NCBI GenBank assembly: GCA_014898415.1
Contig: RCTD01000018.1
Span: 811,001 to 875,000 of the forward strand
Origin: Stromatinia cepivora
Taxonomy: Eukaryota; Ascomycota; Leotiomycetes; Helotiales; Sclerotiniaceae
DNA length: 64,000 nt
Direction of reading: 5' to 3'
Position numbers and translations under genes: made by a program. This document shows positions 21,713 to 34,000 of the stretch, one piece after another (the stretch's first letter is position 1; every line of letters begins with the position of its first letter). Below the pieces are notes generated by a model that made no database searches, was not told where the DNA came from, and saw nothing but the letters and a program-made list of their open reading frames with translations.

Positions 21713-24700
21713 CTCGAAAGGTGGTAGTAACCGTATCGTGTTGATATTTGACGTGAGTGGTAAGGTGGGGCGTTGGTGAAAGTATCACTAACATTCAAGG
21801 TTCGATGGACGAACTTTAGAAGAAAATACGGGCGATGGCGCGGCTATAACTAGAAATCAAACCTCGGGTTTGAGCCGCAGTTCCTCTTGGACACCGTAAA
21901 AGTAGGTTGTAAAGTAAGGCTTTGTGGAGAAACTGATTTAAAAAATGGAGGTGCGGAGCTTTACAATAAAGGACTTTTATTATTCTCTAGGTTGAGTTGT
22001 GGAAATGGAGGGGTACAATGAAAAGGTGTGGTAGTGTTACACAACTGACGAACAGTCACCGAGTAGCTGTATTACAAAACAGCGGAACAGCAAGACCATG
22101 CGAATAATCCCTAATTCAATTACGCATTTCAGTTTACTGAATGGACTATTCTATCAACAAGGTATGTGCTGTTTTTAACGCCCGGGTTTACTTTGTCATG
22201 CGATCAGGCTCCGGCTCATGCATAGTTTCAAGGTCAATGAAGAAGGCTGTGCCGCCCGGTCTCTGAAGCTCAACATCTATCGCTCTCAGCTACGGGGGCG
22301 GAATTGATAGGCGTATTTTGGAAAATTTCATATGCTCACAGTAACATGATCAATCGATCAATATGGCGTATCACCGAGTGTTACATCCGCAAATACACTA
22401 TACGCGCCCTCGCACCCTTTCAATACATCTGCGATTTCTTCAAAAGTAAGTATGAAATACTAGCAATCGAAACACGGCGAAACATATCCAATTCTGACCA
22501 AAGAAGATGTCAGGCTATCAAGAACAGCCCAGTTGGAATTTTCTCTATTCAAGAAGTGGGGATCGAGGGTTGACGAATTTCTTCGCAAATTTTAGCAAGG
22601 CAAGATGCGAACCACTTTGCGAACTTTCTGCCTTTCTTTCATGAACAAACCACGGGAGACCACACAACGCATTGAGTCACTTGGCCTTCTTTTCTGGACC
22701 CAGCCGCGGAGCCATTCGGTGAAGGGTTTCGAATCAAGGTGATTGGACGAATCTTTGAAGCCCGTTTTGAATTGGCTAGAGCATGGAGGAAGTAAGTCGA
22801 GCGTTGGTGGTGAAGACTTAATTGACAAACCGTCGCAATATTTACCACGCAAGGAAACGATTTGTTGAAATCCATCCAAAAATCGATTGCGATTTGGACC
22901 GACATTAAGCCATCTTTCGAAGACTGCCCTCTGACCTCTTTTTGCAGATGCATATGCAGTCAATTTCTACATCATCTTTTTCGAAGCCATGAGTATGTTG
23001 TACAGAAAGCTTATATGCCGCTATATCGTTGACCGCCTCATAGGTTTAAGCATGATATTCGGCACAGCCTGTCATAATGCTCAGCCCCCACTTTGAAGGA
23101 TTGTGGCGTTATGAAGCATTCATCAACAATCGCCCAGATGCAACGAAAGTGCTGTATATTGCAACTCTATGCATGCACTAGAAATCTCTAAAGGTTTTGA
23201 TCGCTGGATACACTGCAGGCACCATATGTTAAATATCGTTTGCAAACAGGAAAATGCATATCATCGTTTAACCCTTCGATTATAAATGAGGAGGTAACTC
23301 TGTGGAGGCCAGAATTTACCCCGCATATCTTCCATTCGCACCCTCTTCCGAGATATCTCCTTTGGCCAATGGATTCAATCACCATAAGACCGGGTTCAAT
23401 CTTAATCAATTGGTAGTAAGTCTGACAAAGATTGTGCAATTGTCCATTTAACCATCCTACCGCTTGCGTTTCCGAGTTCTTAAAGCATTCAAGTCCTAGT
23501 CTATCGGGCGCTGCAACCACACATATCATGGTCCATGGCGGGGAACAGGACATGCTATGTCGTACAAATGCATTGATCGGCGCTGGAGAACCAAACAATA
23601 TGAGCTAAAGACCTGATCCTTGGGTTTCACGAGATAACGCATGGTTTATGTCAAATTTCCAACGCATTTGAAAAATGATAGATATCTTTGTGGACATCAA
23701 ATCATTTTCTATCTGCATTTACGAATTGCATACCTCTCGGGCAAAATGTTTCTGATTGATATTTGGACGAGACAAAGTTTTGAGGTCTTTGCTGAGCCTC
23801 AATACCTTTCAGCTATCTTCTCCATACTATCTCTTTCCAATCTGGAGCCGGGTACTGAAATGTTACCGCATTGACTGTGTCACTAACACTATAATCATGC
23901 AGAGGATGATGTCCATTCATGATTTACTATTGATAAGGCTGAACTTTACATGGCTGGTACCTAAATCATCTCTTCGTGTTTCTCTTTGTCTCGTGTCAGG
24001 CCATGATATCAGTCAGTAGTCCAAATTATCAGCGCTTCCATCATTGCCGCATGTTTCAGATCAATTGTTAATATTCAACCGTACGAATAAAATTTTATTC
24101 TTGATGTGCTCTACCAATAATCTACCGCCAGGTAGGTAGTCCCTACTTCACCTCTCGTTGATGCAGGAATAGCACCATTAGATCTAATTGTCTCTAACAT
24201 CAAACCACAAATAGCTTTTTCCAATCGCACAAGGTCCATATATTGAAAGTATTAACACTAATCGCACAATCATGATCCATGATGGAATTGCAAGCTGAAA
24301 TAGCAATGACATACCGATCATTTCATGCAACCGCGGGTAAGGCTAACGCTCTTCCGATGTGGCATGTGGGGATTCGTTAATGGGTCAAAGAATGGCGTGG
24401 CGTTGTGGCTCAATATGTTTTATGTTTTATACTTACTTCTTCTCGGCGAAGATGTTTACTTTTTCCCGGTGAAGGCTTCAGTGATGAATAGAATAGATCC
24501 TGATTTGCTTCGGCGAGCATTCTTTATGGGGGCCAGTGTTGAGATGCGATGATCTGGATGTTTTGGCGTGCTGTCTATTCTATTATAGGTTTCATCAAGT
24601 TTTGCGCGTGTGCCTCGAGCTCTTGGTACAAAAATATTAGGTACTGGATCGTGTTACATTTTACATTGTTCTTTTATTACGGAGTAACGTAGTAACGTGA

Positions 24701-25205
24701 ATGATAGACCAATAACCAATATGGAAAATTTGGTATATCTGGCATAAGGTCTAGATGAGCAAGCAATTGCTTGTTTCTGAAGGGAAATAAGTGCGACGCG
24801 AGTATGAGTATGGGTATGACGAGTCAGCGGGACATCGTCCCGTTCGGTATTTGGGGTTTGAGGTGCGTAAATGGCTCATAAGGAATTGATTTTTAGTGGT
24901 GTGTGATGAGACTTTTGTTTCTGTCGCTAGGTTGTCGATGCTTGTCCTATTCTAGGCCTTATTAGGGTTTATGGATAGGGTATCATATCATATCACCATA
25001 CAAGAGAAATAAATACCAGTAAAGACGCAAACGAGTGAATGCGACTTTGTAAGCAGGAAAGAAGTCATTCGTGTTGCTTTCTAAAATGAAGCTGGGATAC
25101 TTGTACTCGCGTTTATCCTTCATTTTACACCTTTCTTCCGTCCTTTATTTTCATTTAGCTCTCCACTCCTTCCATTCTCTCCCTTTCTACTCCTTAACTA
25201 CTCGC
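21713..25205. other. 3.5-kb intergenic region without a defensible gene
   Basis: Moderate GC. The longest frames are minus 22592-22963 and minus 23188-23598 (136 codons, Cys- and Trp-containing). Neither shows known motifs or clear intron links. They may be relics or lineage-specific genes. The first few hundred bases serve the proline-rich gene's promoter. Confidence 0.4.
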
Positions 25206-27188
25206 CTACTCAAACATTGCGACCTTACATCCGCCTTTGTTCGACAAAGTCAATGTCAACCATTCCGTAAAGGGTTGATCATCTCTCGATTCAATTTTGG
25301 AGAAGGTTTGTAAAAGACGGATTGTGGTGTACGAGGCCTCTGTTCTCCATGTCAGTCTTTTCTTGCCCGGCTACGGGGCTTCATGACGGGATATAAAGAT
25401 GAAGGAAGGCGAACTAACCCGTCAGTGCAAATTGCTGTCCAATACAAATACGAGGACCTCCACTAAAAGCAATGTATTCCCAGCTTTGCGTTACAAATTA
25501 GTACATCATTTTATCCTTCAAAAATAGAGAGCAAATTTGGAGTCACATACCCAACCCTCAATTTCTCCCATCTCTCAGGTCGAAACTCAGCAGCATCCTC
25601 TCCATAAATGTCCTTTCTTCGATGCAACACATAAGAGCTCCATAGTACCACACTTCCCTTCTTAACCATCACTGGGGATTTCTCGTCAGGTCCGCCACCG
25701 CGAGGAAGTACCGTGTCGCGGGCTGCAACGCGAGAGGTGGTTGGGACGATGGGGTAGAGTCGCATTGCTTGGGATTTGTTAGATTCTTGGGTCTGTAATT
25801 TGCGGTTCTTTGCAGGAGATGAGAGGATAAAAAGAACCTGGCAAGGAAAAACTCACTCTCATTAATGCACCATTTTAGGTACTTCATATCCTTGATTTCC
25901 TCAAAAGTCGGTTGTCTCCCTTCCAATCCCATTACCTCCTTTCTCAATTTCTCAAGCACATCCTTTTCGCGAGAAAGTACCGTGAAGAGAAGAGTAAGTA
26001 AACTGGCGGTTGTATCACGCCCCGCAAGTAGGATGTTAAGCAACTCTGCTTGGATTTTCTGCGCGCTGTAGCCGGATTTAGCGAGTTCTTGGAGGAAGAT
26101 ATAGCGATCTGAATCGGGTTCTTGCGGTTTTTGCGATGGATTGGAGGTTTGGAGCGCGAGGGCTTTGTCTACGTAGGTGCGGACGTACGAGTGCACGTAT
26201 TTTATGGAATCTCTGTATTTTTTGTTGGGGAGGAGATTGACTGGTTTACCCACTGGTTGTTTATTAGTATGTTTCTTTGTTTCGTGAAGTAAACCGGAGG
26301 ACGGCGTGAGCGTTTTGCTTTACTTACAGCGGATTTCTTGGCCGACTCGTTCAGCCATCTGTGAAAGTTAGTAAATGTGCTTTCGAGATGTATCGGCCCC
26401 AATACTCACATAGTCATAAGCTTCCGAGTATTTATGGCCGGGTGAATTGGATTTCTCTTCGTCCAATGTATCCGTACTTTCACCAAAAAGAAATTCCGTA
26501 GCTATACCACCAAAAGTTAGCATACCATATTCTCATCTCTCCTCAACCCATCCACCGCTTCACTGGTCCTCACTCCAGAAAACTCACCGGAATCAATAGT
26601 CAACATGAAAAACAACTTTGACAAATCCACCGTGGCCCCATTCCTAGGAATCCTCTTGATCAACTTCCCTAAATGTTTCTCGAAAACATGCAAATCAGCC
26701 ACCTGACTCCTCACAAAATTCGGTCTCAACATCGCCCTCGAATGTTCCCATTCCTTCCCATCTACCGCAAAGATCCCCGGTCCAAAAATAGGCATCAAGG
26801 CAGCTTTTCTCCTAGAAAACAATTCAAAATCTTTAAATCCGGTTGCTAACACGGTCTTGATGTTTTCTGGATCGGCCGTATTGATAGTTGTGACACCTAG
26901 GGGGACAGAGCTATATGTGTAAACGCCGAGCGATTCAAATCGTTTTTGAGTCGTTTCGAGGAATTTTCCATTTCGAACCGCGAGAACACTGTCGATGAAG
27001 AAATCGAGGCCGTAGAAGGGATCTTTTTGGGGGTAGGAGGCACAGGGGAGACAATTGTTCCGTTTGGCGAAGGTGCGTCGTTGTTGATATAAGAGGACTT
27101 TTTGGATGAGGCTGTAGAGGAGGTAGAAGATGCTCAGGGTGATGAAGATGGTGGTTGTGAGGGAATATCTTGTCAATAATTGATCCAT
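25206..27188 (-). CDS. Cytochrome P450, CYP52-like (alkane/fatty-acid hydroxylase type)
   Basis: ER-anchored haem monooxygenase. Seven exons (26588-27188, 26410-26501, 26328-26358, 25857-26252, 25551-25767, 25419-25483, 25206-25339) join in phase to 511 aa. An N-terminal hydrophobic anchor (IFITLSIFYLLYSLI) leads into the CYP52-style FGPGIFAVDGKEWEHSRAML. The I-helix oxygen motif is LLAGRDTTA, the ExxR helix ETMR, the PERF-like motif FRPERW, and the haem loop FSGGPRICIG with its cysteine ligand. All core motifs are intact, so it looks functional. CYP52-type enzymes usually omega-hydroxylate alkanes or fatty acids; the substrate here is inference. Exon 3 is a 31-bp micro-exon. The last intron has a less common GTTAGT donor, but the joint LTEASYTTIRLL is exactly right for the family. 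Confidence 0.93.
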
Positions 27189-27602
27189 AGTGAGTGGATG
27201 GATATAGACACCTGAACTTTGAAGAAAGTACGTCGAATCGACGCACAAGATAAGAACTTCCTGACAGTCCCAAGAAGACTAATTCCTCTCAAACCGTGTT
27301 GAGAAATCCCGGGAATTGGAAAGTTTTAATCAGAATAAATGTGAGCATTATATCAATTCAATATCACATCACATAATGTTCAAAGTAATGTTTGAATCCA
27401 TGTCAGAATCCATGTTGGAAATCAATTTAATGCCATGGTCATACCTTGTATACCGATCGGACCTCGGCTGTTTCACATCGACCTAGACCAGCGACCAATC
27501 AAACCAGTCGGTTTTGTAAAACATGCATCGACTATCCGAATCAGTGCCGCATTGCCGAAAGACGGTGAAACACAACCTACGGCCTGTTAAACAATCTTTG
27601 AA

Positions 27603-27718
27603 ATAAGGTTATTTATTATTTCCCATTTCTGAGTGGAAGAATCAAGAAAGTGGATTGAAAATTTTCAATTTGTTAATCCACTTTCATAATCTATCCAATC
27701 ATATATCCATAACCTTAT
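27603..27718. repeat. Nested inverted repeat (two-stem hairpin)
   Basis: Outer arms ATAAGGTTAT (27603-27612) and ATAACCTTAT (27709-27718) are perfect complements. Inner arms GAAAGTGGATT (27646-27656) and AATCCACTTTC (27675-27685) are also perfect, around an 18-bp loop. The whole could fold as one long imperfect hairpin, or be a small MITE-like element. Confidence 0.7.
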
Positions 27719-27814
27719 CCCATAATAGGGAAAGTGTGTTCCGGGTTACTTGAGTTTAAACGGTACGATATTCTTGAAGAGGGCCGGGGGGAGTATATTT
27801 CTACACCAAAAACC

Positions 27815-27873
27815 AATTCAAAATTCAAAATTCAAAATTCAAAATTCAAAATTCAAAATTCAAAATTCAAAAT
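27815..27873. repeat. Heptanucleotide minisatellite (AAATTCA)n
   Basis: About eight near-perfect copies of a 7-bp unit, at the edge of the AT-rich pocket. Confidence 0.9.
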
Positions 27874-29256
27874 TTCAATAATTATATATATGTATTTTTT
27901 TCTTAAGAGTATTTAATTATATTATAAAAAACTCAATATAACAACTTTTAATTATTTTCAAATGATTTTATTCAATTTGAATTTCAACTAAAATTTAAAC
28001 ATAACAAAATTCATAATTTTAACTCCTAAAAATAAAATCTCAAATGTTTTTATAAAATATAATATACTTTAATAAATAATAACTTATATAAATTAAACCT
28101 TCTAATACTTCTTTATTAATAAATCAAATCTTAATCTTTTTTCTAAAAAATAATTCAAAATTATATAATATACAAATAAATTGATACCAATTTTTTAAAA
28201 CGAATTTTCAAAAAAAAAATTATTTTCTTCACCGAAAATCATTAAAGTTCAGATCCGGCCTTTTTCAAAAACAAGCCCCGAGTAACTTTGACTTTGAACT
28301 TACAAGTCAATCGCCGAGGCCGAAAGTTATTATGAACATGTGCTCTCTGTTCACTGCCTCTCGATTTCTACCAGCACCTTTCTGCATATTGAGCGAGTAA
28401 AACTTTCCAGCTTAGTCGTCCTGGCATACGCATATTTCCCCCCTCAGCATGGCATCTAGATTGCAATAAAAAAGTTTATCCTTTCATATTCTCAGTTATC
28501 TTCCTGGCAATCAATATACCTTTTCAAAAGAGTCAAAACAGCTAGAGCAAAATATTACGATTACGGGTGCTTCCTCCTATCAGTCAGACAAGACCTGTAT
28601 GGTGTACACCAACCATGTGACGAAAGATCCAATGGCAGAATAAAGCTCCATAAAGTTCCATAAAGCAAATTATCTAATTTCCAGTTTCCCAATCTCAATC
28701 TTCACATATTGCAAACCCGTCCTCTCCCCGGTAAGATAAAACTTGATATATCCTATTCACATCAGCTCCATTTGTGCCAATTCTTCTGGCCTATCCTTGG
28801 AACGAGATGATCTGACGATGTGAAACAAAAGGTCATGAAATGGAAGTTAAGTTTGAACAATGAGAGCGAAAAGAGTGAGATAATATTGGAATGATAGTAG
28901 GTGATTATACTGAAAAGAGAGGAGCTTTGCTTGAAGCCTTTGATAAATTAAATCGCCGATTACCCAGTATACCAATGAAATGATTCTTCCATAGCTTGAT
29001 GATCTTGATATGAGAGCACACCCACTTGGATTTTTAGACTGGGGGTTGAATATACATTGTTGCAAGTTTCCTACCATTACCAGGCACCCGTGTCTCTAAA
29101 TCTCTTGCAAACACTCTAATTTGAATGCGCTCAAAAAAATCCATTGACAAATATATCCCCGAACAAGAAAACGACACCTATTCGCCGTTCTTCATTCTGT
29201 TATTGTCCACAACGCCTATACCCAAACATTCTTTCCAGCATATCTATCCCGAAGTT

Positions 29257-30092
29257 CTACGATCTCAAAGCCCTCAATCTCTCGCCCAACCCATCCTCTT
29301 CTACTTCAGTTGGATTTGATTTGACAGGAGCCGCCGCTTCTGGACTCTTCATCTCTTGCTTTAACTCAATTCCCGCCTCATCCGCAACTTGGTTCATCAA
29401 CCTATCGACATCCTCCTGAGGAGTTGCTACCGCGGTTGCGGATGTAGTTGCGTTTTCGTAGTAGCCGGTTGCTACATCCAAATCTTCGAATTGTGTTTCA
29501 AATCGGTCCATTACTGCTGAGATCTATCGATTTTGTATTTCGTTAGCATATATGTGTATATGAGGGAGTGAGTTGGAATATGATAATTTGTAGAGAAGGG
29601 AACCAACTTTCTCCAAATCCATAGCTTTCATAGCTTGATCCATTCCTCTCACTACATTCGTCATACTGCCGGTAACTTGTCTCATGGTAACAGCCGTTTG
29701 TACTCTACTAGCCACGGCATCGATTCTACTTGCTAGCCTTAGTAGATTTAGTTTCTCATTTTGTTTACGAATGGCATTTTCGGCGTTGATTTTTGCGATA
29801 TCGGGGTGGCCTTGTAGGATTGCCTGGAGAGTGATGTTAGTGAGCTGTGGTTCAGGAGGGGATGCGATGGAGAGGTAGAAATTACCTTCTTGAGTTTATC
29901 TTTTTCTGCCTTTTCTGCTTGTCCAGCTTTATTAGCTTGTCGGTTGATTTGTTTCGCAGTGAACTAGATGGTGAGTTAGTTTGATGATTTATTAATGCGC
30001 AGGCCCGAGTGACGATGATGTACGATGTTGGGTGAAAGATAAGCAGAATGACGAACCTTCAAGTTGAAGAGCGCTTTCTCGAGTCCCGACAT
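29257..30092 (-). CDS. DID2: ESCRT-III protein Did2/Vps46 (CHMP1)
   Basis: Late endosome protein of the ESCRT-III class. The family recruits and regulates the Vps4 ATPase during multivesicular body formation. Four exons (30057-30092, 29886-29963, 29608-29823, 29257-29523) give 198 aa. The basic N-terminal half has [30 protein letters not shown] and the highly conserved [19 protein letters not shown]. The acidic C-terminal half has [19 protein letters not shown]. It ends in a MIT-interacting motif ([11 protein letters not shown]). Two donors are unusual (GTTCGT at 30056 and GTTGGT at 29607), but the joined protein is seamless. It is divergent from the DUF427 gene. Confidence 0.95.
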
Positions 30093-30393
30093 GATTTTAT
30101 TGAATGGCAGATATTATTCTAAGAAAGTGACAGGTTGTCTTTGTGATATTGTAGGTATTGCGATGAAGATAAGTAGGATTTGGAGATTTCGTAGTAGTAG
30201 AATCCAGCCTTGTGAACTTGGAACTTGCACATCATGCGGGGGCGCTACGCAAGTTTAAATTGCTTAGTCATCCAAACTTAGATTAGGTAGTATGCATAAA
30301 CTTAAACCCTCCATTCACGAAACCCACATTCTCCAGAGTCTCATTTGTTGTAACTGAATATATTGATATATATATCAGGGAGCTTTTCTAAAA
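30093..30393. promoter_or_regulatory. Shared divergent promoter region of DID2 and the DUF427 gene
   Basis: 301 bp between two divergent start codons, so both promoters lie here. No individual site is claimed. Confidence 0.55.
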
Positions 30394-31014
30394 ATGCCTT
30401 CAAAGCCACGACTCAACGTTCAAAACTTTCCACGTCCACCTCTCCTTGAAAAAACACCTCGCCATCTCATAGTAAAATATCGAGGGCAAACCATCGCCGA
30501 AACAAATGATGCATATTGGGTTTTAGAAACATACCATTCACCCAGTTAATCCCCCTTTCCATCCAACATATCTTCAATATTTTTCTCACCTCTCAACCTA
30601 TAACCTAACATAGCCACAGCATACTACCTTCCCGCCACATCGCTATCCCCAAACTTCACTTTGAGCCCAACCACCAAATCCACCTTTTGTGAATACAAAG
30701 GCTGGGCAACATATTATTCGATCTCATTACCACCTCCATTTTCTCCTTCTCCTTTATCTTCTTGTCCCTTTTCGGATCAACTTACTTCACCCGAGCCGCA
30801 GAATCATGTAATACCCAACAGGATATGGTCTTACGAATCTCCTACACCTCAATATGAGGCGTTGAAAGGCTATTTAAGTTTCTATGCTGGGCCATGGGAT
30901 TGTTTTGTGGATGGAGAGAAAGTTGTACCACAACCGGGGGATTTTTATGGTGGGTGGACCACGAGTGAGCTTGATGGGATTATTAAGGGAAGTGCGGAGA
31001 CGAGATGGATGTGA
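30394..31014 (+). CDS. DUF427 (NTP_transf_9) domain protein
   Basis: Two exons (30394-30544 and 30620-31014, 75-bp intron) give 181 aa. The start MPSKPRLNVQNFPRPPLLEK and the segment IAETNDAYWVLETYH lead into the DUF427 fold: PTTKSTFCEYKGWATYYSI and later GYLSFYAGPWDCFVDGEKV and PQPGDFYGGW. The biochemical role of DUF427 is not established; it is usually a small cytosolic protein. The C-terminus is slightly uncertain. Family members end soon after GGW, but a GTGAGA donor overlaps the stop here (WMTGA region), so an alternative short tail is possible. A coding-like frame without a start lies just downstream (31095-31232). Confidence 0.87.
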
Positions 31015-34000
31015 GATATCGATGTGGAAGTGTATTTTAACTTGAGATTGATATTGTTACCAGGGTACTCGCGCAAATATATGAGTAGTTGTGATATAAT
31101 GAACTTCCTCCAGGGCAGAAAGTTTTCAAAGTGACGAGTAAAGATGTCCACCAGAAACGTGCTCCCGGTGATTTTGATCCGCTCAAAGTGGAAGGCAAAC
31201 TCAAGAAGCCAAATGCTAGCGAGGTGAAATAATGGATCTCTGTGGCTTTCCTCGAATTCATATTACCCAACTAATATCAATGGACATATAGCCTCTGAAC
31301 CAATGTACAAACTTTACTTGAATAAATAGTATAGCGAACTCCCGGTGAGCTTTCAAAAGACATGAACATGGCTTGCCTAAAAATGTACCTAAGCTGTGTG
31401 GAACCCAATCATTTGCTAAAACTGTCACATAAATTTGCAACAAGTTTATCTAGGGCTGCAGAATGAAATTATCCAAAACCTTTCCATTAGCTGATAGGTG
31501 CTCAAGCGCAAATCAGGGCTTATCTGACAATACGTTCCACTCTTCCACCGATCATAAGATTAACATCAGGAGCTCGCAATATTTCTTGGGAATGTTATGT
31601 GCGCTTAGATGAAAATCGGAAGATCATGAAATGCATCGTAGTGACATTCTGAAGAAGGGACCGATTTCGTGTCTGTATTTTAGTCAATAATCACTCCTTC
31701 TCTTGCGGGTTAACGAAGAATCTATCTTATGATCGAGTTAGAATATCAGAAAGGAAAATATTCATAGATACGATTGTTTTAAAAAATCCTCTCTTGATGT
31801 GCACGATAAATAATCTACTGTATTGTGCCTCGAGAATTGATAACAAACTTTCACTGAGCTTCATTAGCATTTCCCCGAGTACTCGGTTCGAGCTTTAAAT
31901 GATTCGATTCTCTAACCTGAATCCCTTTTCTTCATTGTTATTGGATCTGCAGCGGATAAAATAGATTACTTGGGAAAGAATGAATGTCAGAGGTTCGAAG
32001 TGAAATTCGAGAGTTTGGGTGTTCAAGGAGCGAGGAGCTTCTGCTGAGCTGATCGACAAACCATGTTTTCCAGGATTCTTAGTCACTTTTCCGTGGGCAG
32101 TCCTATAGTTGTTTGATGGATCTCCGTCTAGTACTGTATAAATAAATATGTGAAAAGATACCAGCGACTCGAATATATACCATCATCTGGACGTTCGGAT
32201 AAATCGATAAACCGACTAATATATGTAATATACTTGGAGACTGGTAGCTACTGCCCTATGGCAGCAATGAGATGAAATGAAATCAAACCTAAGTATCATA
32301 AAAGTAAAAGGAAAGAGATGATAATGAATGAGAAGTTTAGATTTCTATCGAAGAGTCCCTTGCAATCATGAGAAAACGAATATAACGATGAGAAAACAGT
32401 CTTCTGCATAACATAGACAGGCAAGGTGTTTGTCTCTGGATGAAAGCCATCCTACAAACTTTGGCTCGCCCGTATATCGTAGCTACCTAAGTAGGTACTG
32501 TAGACAGTCGAATGACGGAAGGACTTAAAGTGGGTTTCTACCCCCTTGTGTGCATCAATGGAGCGGCTGCTCTCTTTGGCACACCTACAGAAATAGGGAA
32601 TCCACATCTTCACTCAGCCTCTCTCATTGTTTTGTTCTTTTCTTTTCAAGATCCCGACATGAGGCTCGTTCGCACGGAGTTTGGAATACAGTCCAATGAA
32701 TAGTTCCTCTGGCAGATGGAATCCATTTGAAATATTGACTTTGTTCGGAACATTAAATCCATTTGGTATATTGCATTCGCTTGGAATATCAAACCTGCCA
32801 TTGGCCTGGATCATTCCAAAAAGGCTTTTTCCCCGAATATTGAAAGCCGTTGCGCTCCAAAGCTATTGGAGACCGTTTTGACCGCGTCCACTCGCATTAT
32901 CATCGGTATCAGTATCCGCCACCAGGTCCAAAACGTCGAAACGATTCATTGAAGCAGCAGTAGTTCGCAGATCCATTGAAAGGTGTAGGTACCCAGTTTC
33001 GATGATTTGAGTTATATCATTTCGTCATTTCCTAAAGCATGAATTTCCTTGCCGCAGTTCACTAATTCAATGCAATGTTCCTATAGCTACCCGGCAGAAA
33101 AATTTTCGTCATGGTTTCAAACTGCAAAGGCTTTCCATGTGATGCATACGATACCTTACAGCTAACGGCGTAACTTTTGGACAAATAATTTGAACCGACG
33201 TGACATTTCCAAAACTGTAAAGATGAAATACCTTTGAAGGAAAGTGTTGCCCCTGTGAGTGGTATCCTCAAGCTCATGGTCAAGCTCATAGCAAGGACCA
33301 TTTCATTTTCAACAAAGTTAGGGTCTCTCCGGCGCACAGTCTTGTATTGGAAAAAGTTGTCTCCACTAACTATGTTTTTTTTTTGGTGTCTGAGGTCGTC
33401 CGATAATCTAGATGGAGGCGACGGACAAGCACATGTGACATGTCTATAAGTCTAGGCACCCAAATCTTGTTCGCTCTGATCCCCAAGGCTATTGAGACCC
33501 GCTCACGCACCTTCTACCTTATCCGTATATCAGATCGAGTGGAATATATAGGTTTTTGGCAGGCCGCGGAGAATATAACAACATTGATATCTCGGTAAGA
33601 GGGATGAACCAATAGAGCGGTCGAGAATTAGAAGATGTATTGCTCAGACCTTCATGACATTGCTTCCGGCACATAGTGGCCGTAAATTTCCATGCCGCCC
33701 GAAAACAGCCATTAATTCCAGATCATGTACTGTGACACGATTCTTTCAATGATTATGCATAAACAACCTTCGTACTGAATATTTTTCCGTTTTGGTGGCG
33801 CTCTAAGCCCGAAAGTGTTTCCCCTTACAACCTATCGGTCTTTTTTTAGCCAAGTAATTCCCACCGCCAACGTTTCATGTGGTGGTATTTGTCTGATAGG
33901 ATGTGAAGAGATTGTGGAAGGAGAATTGAATGTTGAGTGTCACAAATTGACGTAGGCTCATTCAGAGCAATTTTTAGGTTCGTAACATTCTGTTCGATAT

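Larger units (their letters stand above)
27189..29256. other. Intergenic, with an AT-rich pocket upstream of the P450
   Basis: From 27600 to about 28250 the DNA is markedly AT-rich and contains a nested inverted repeat and a heptanucleotide tandem repeat (listed separately). The remainder is normal composition without a gene. The part next to 27188 should hold the P450 promoter. Confidence 0.5.

Noticed and set aside
23188..23598. Minus-strand frame of 136 codons
   Set aside because: Has Cys and Trp and looks partly coding, but no recognisable family and no clear upstream exon; kept only as a note in the intergenic entry.
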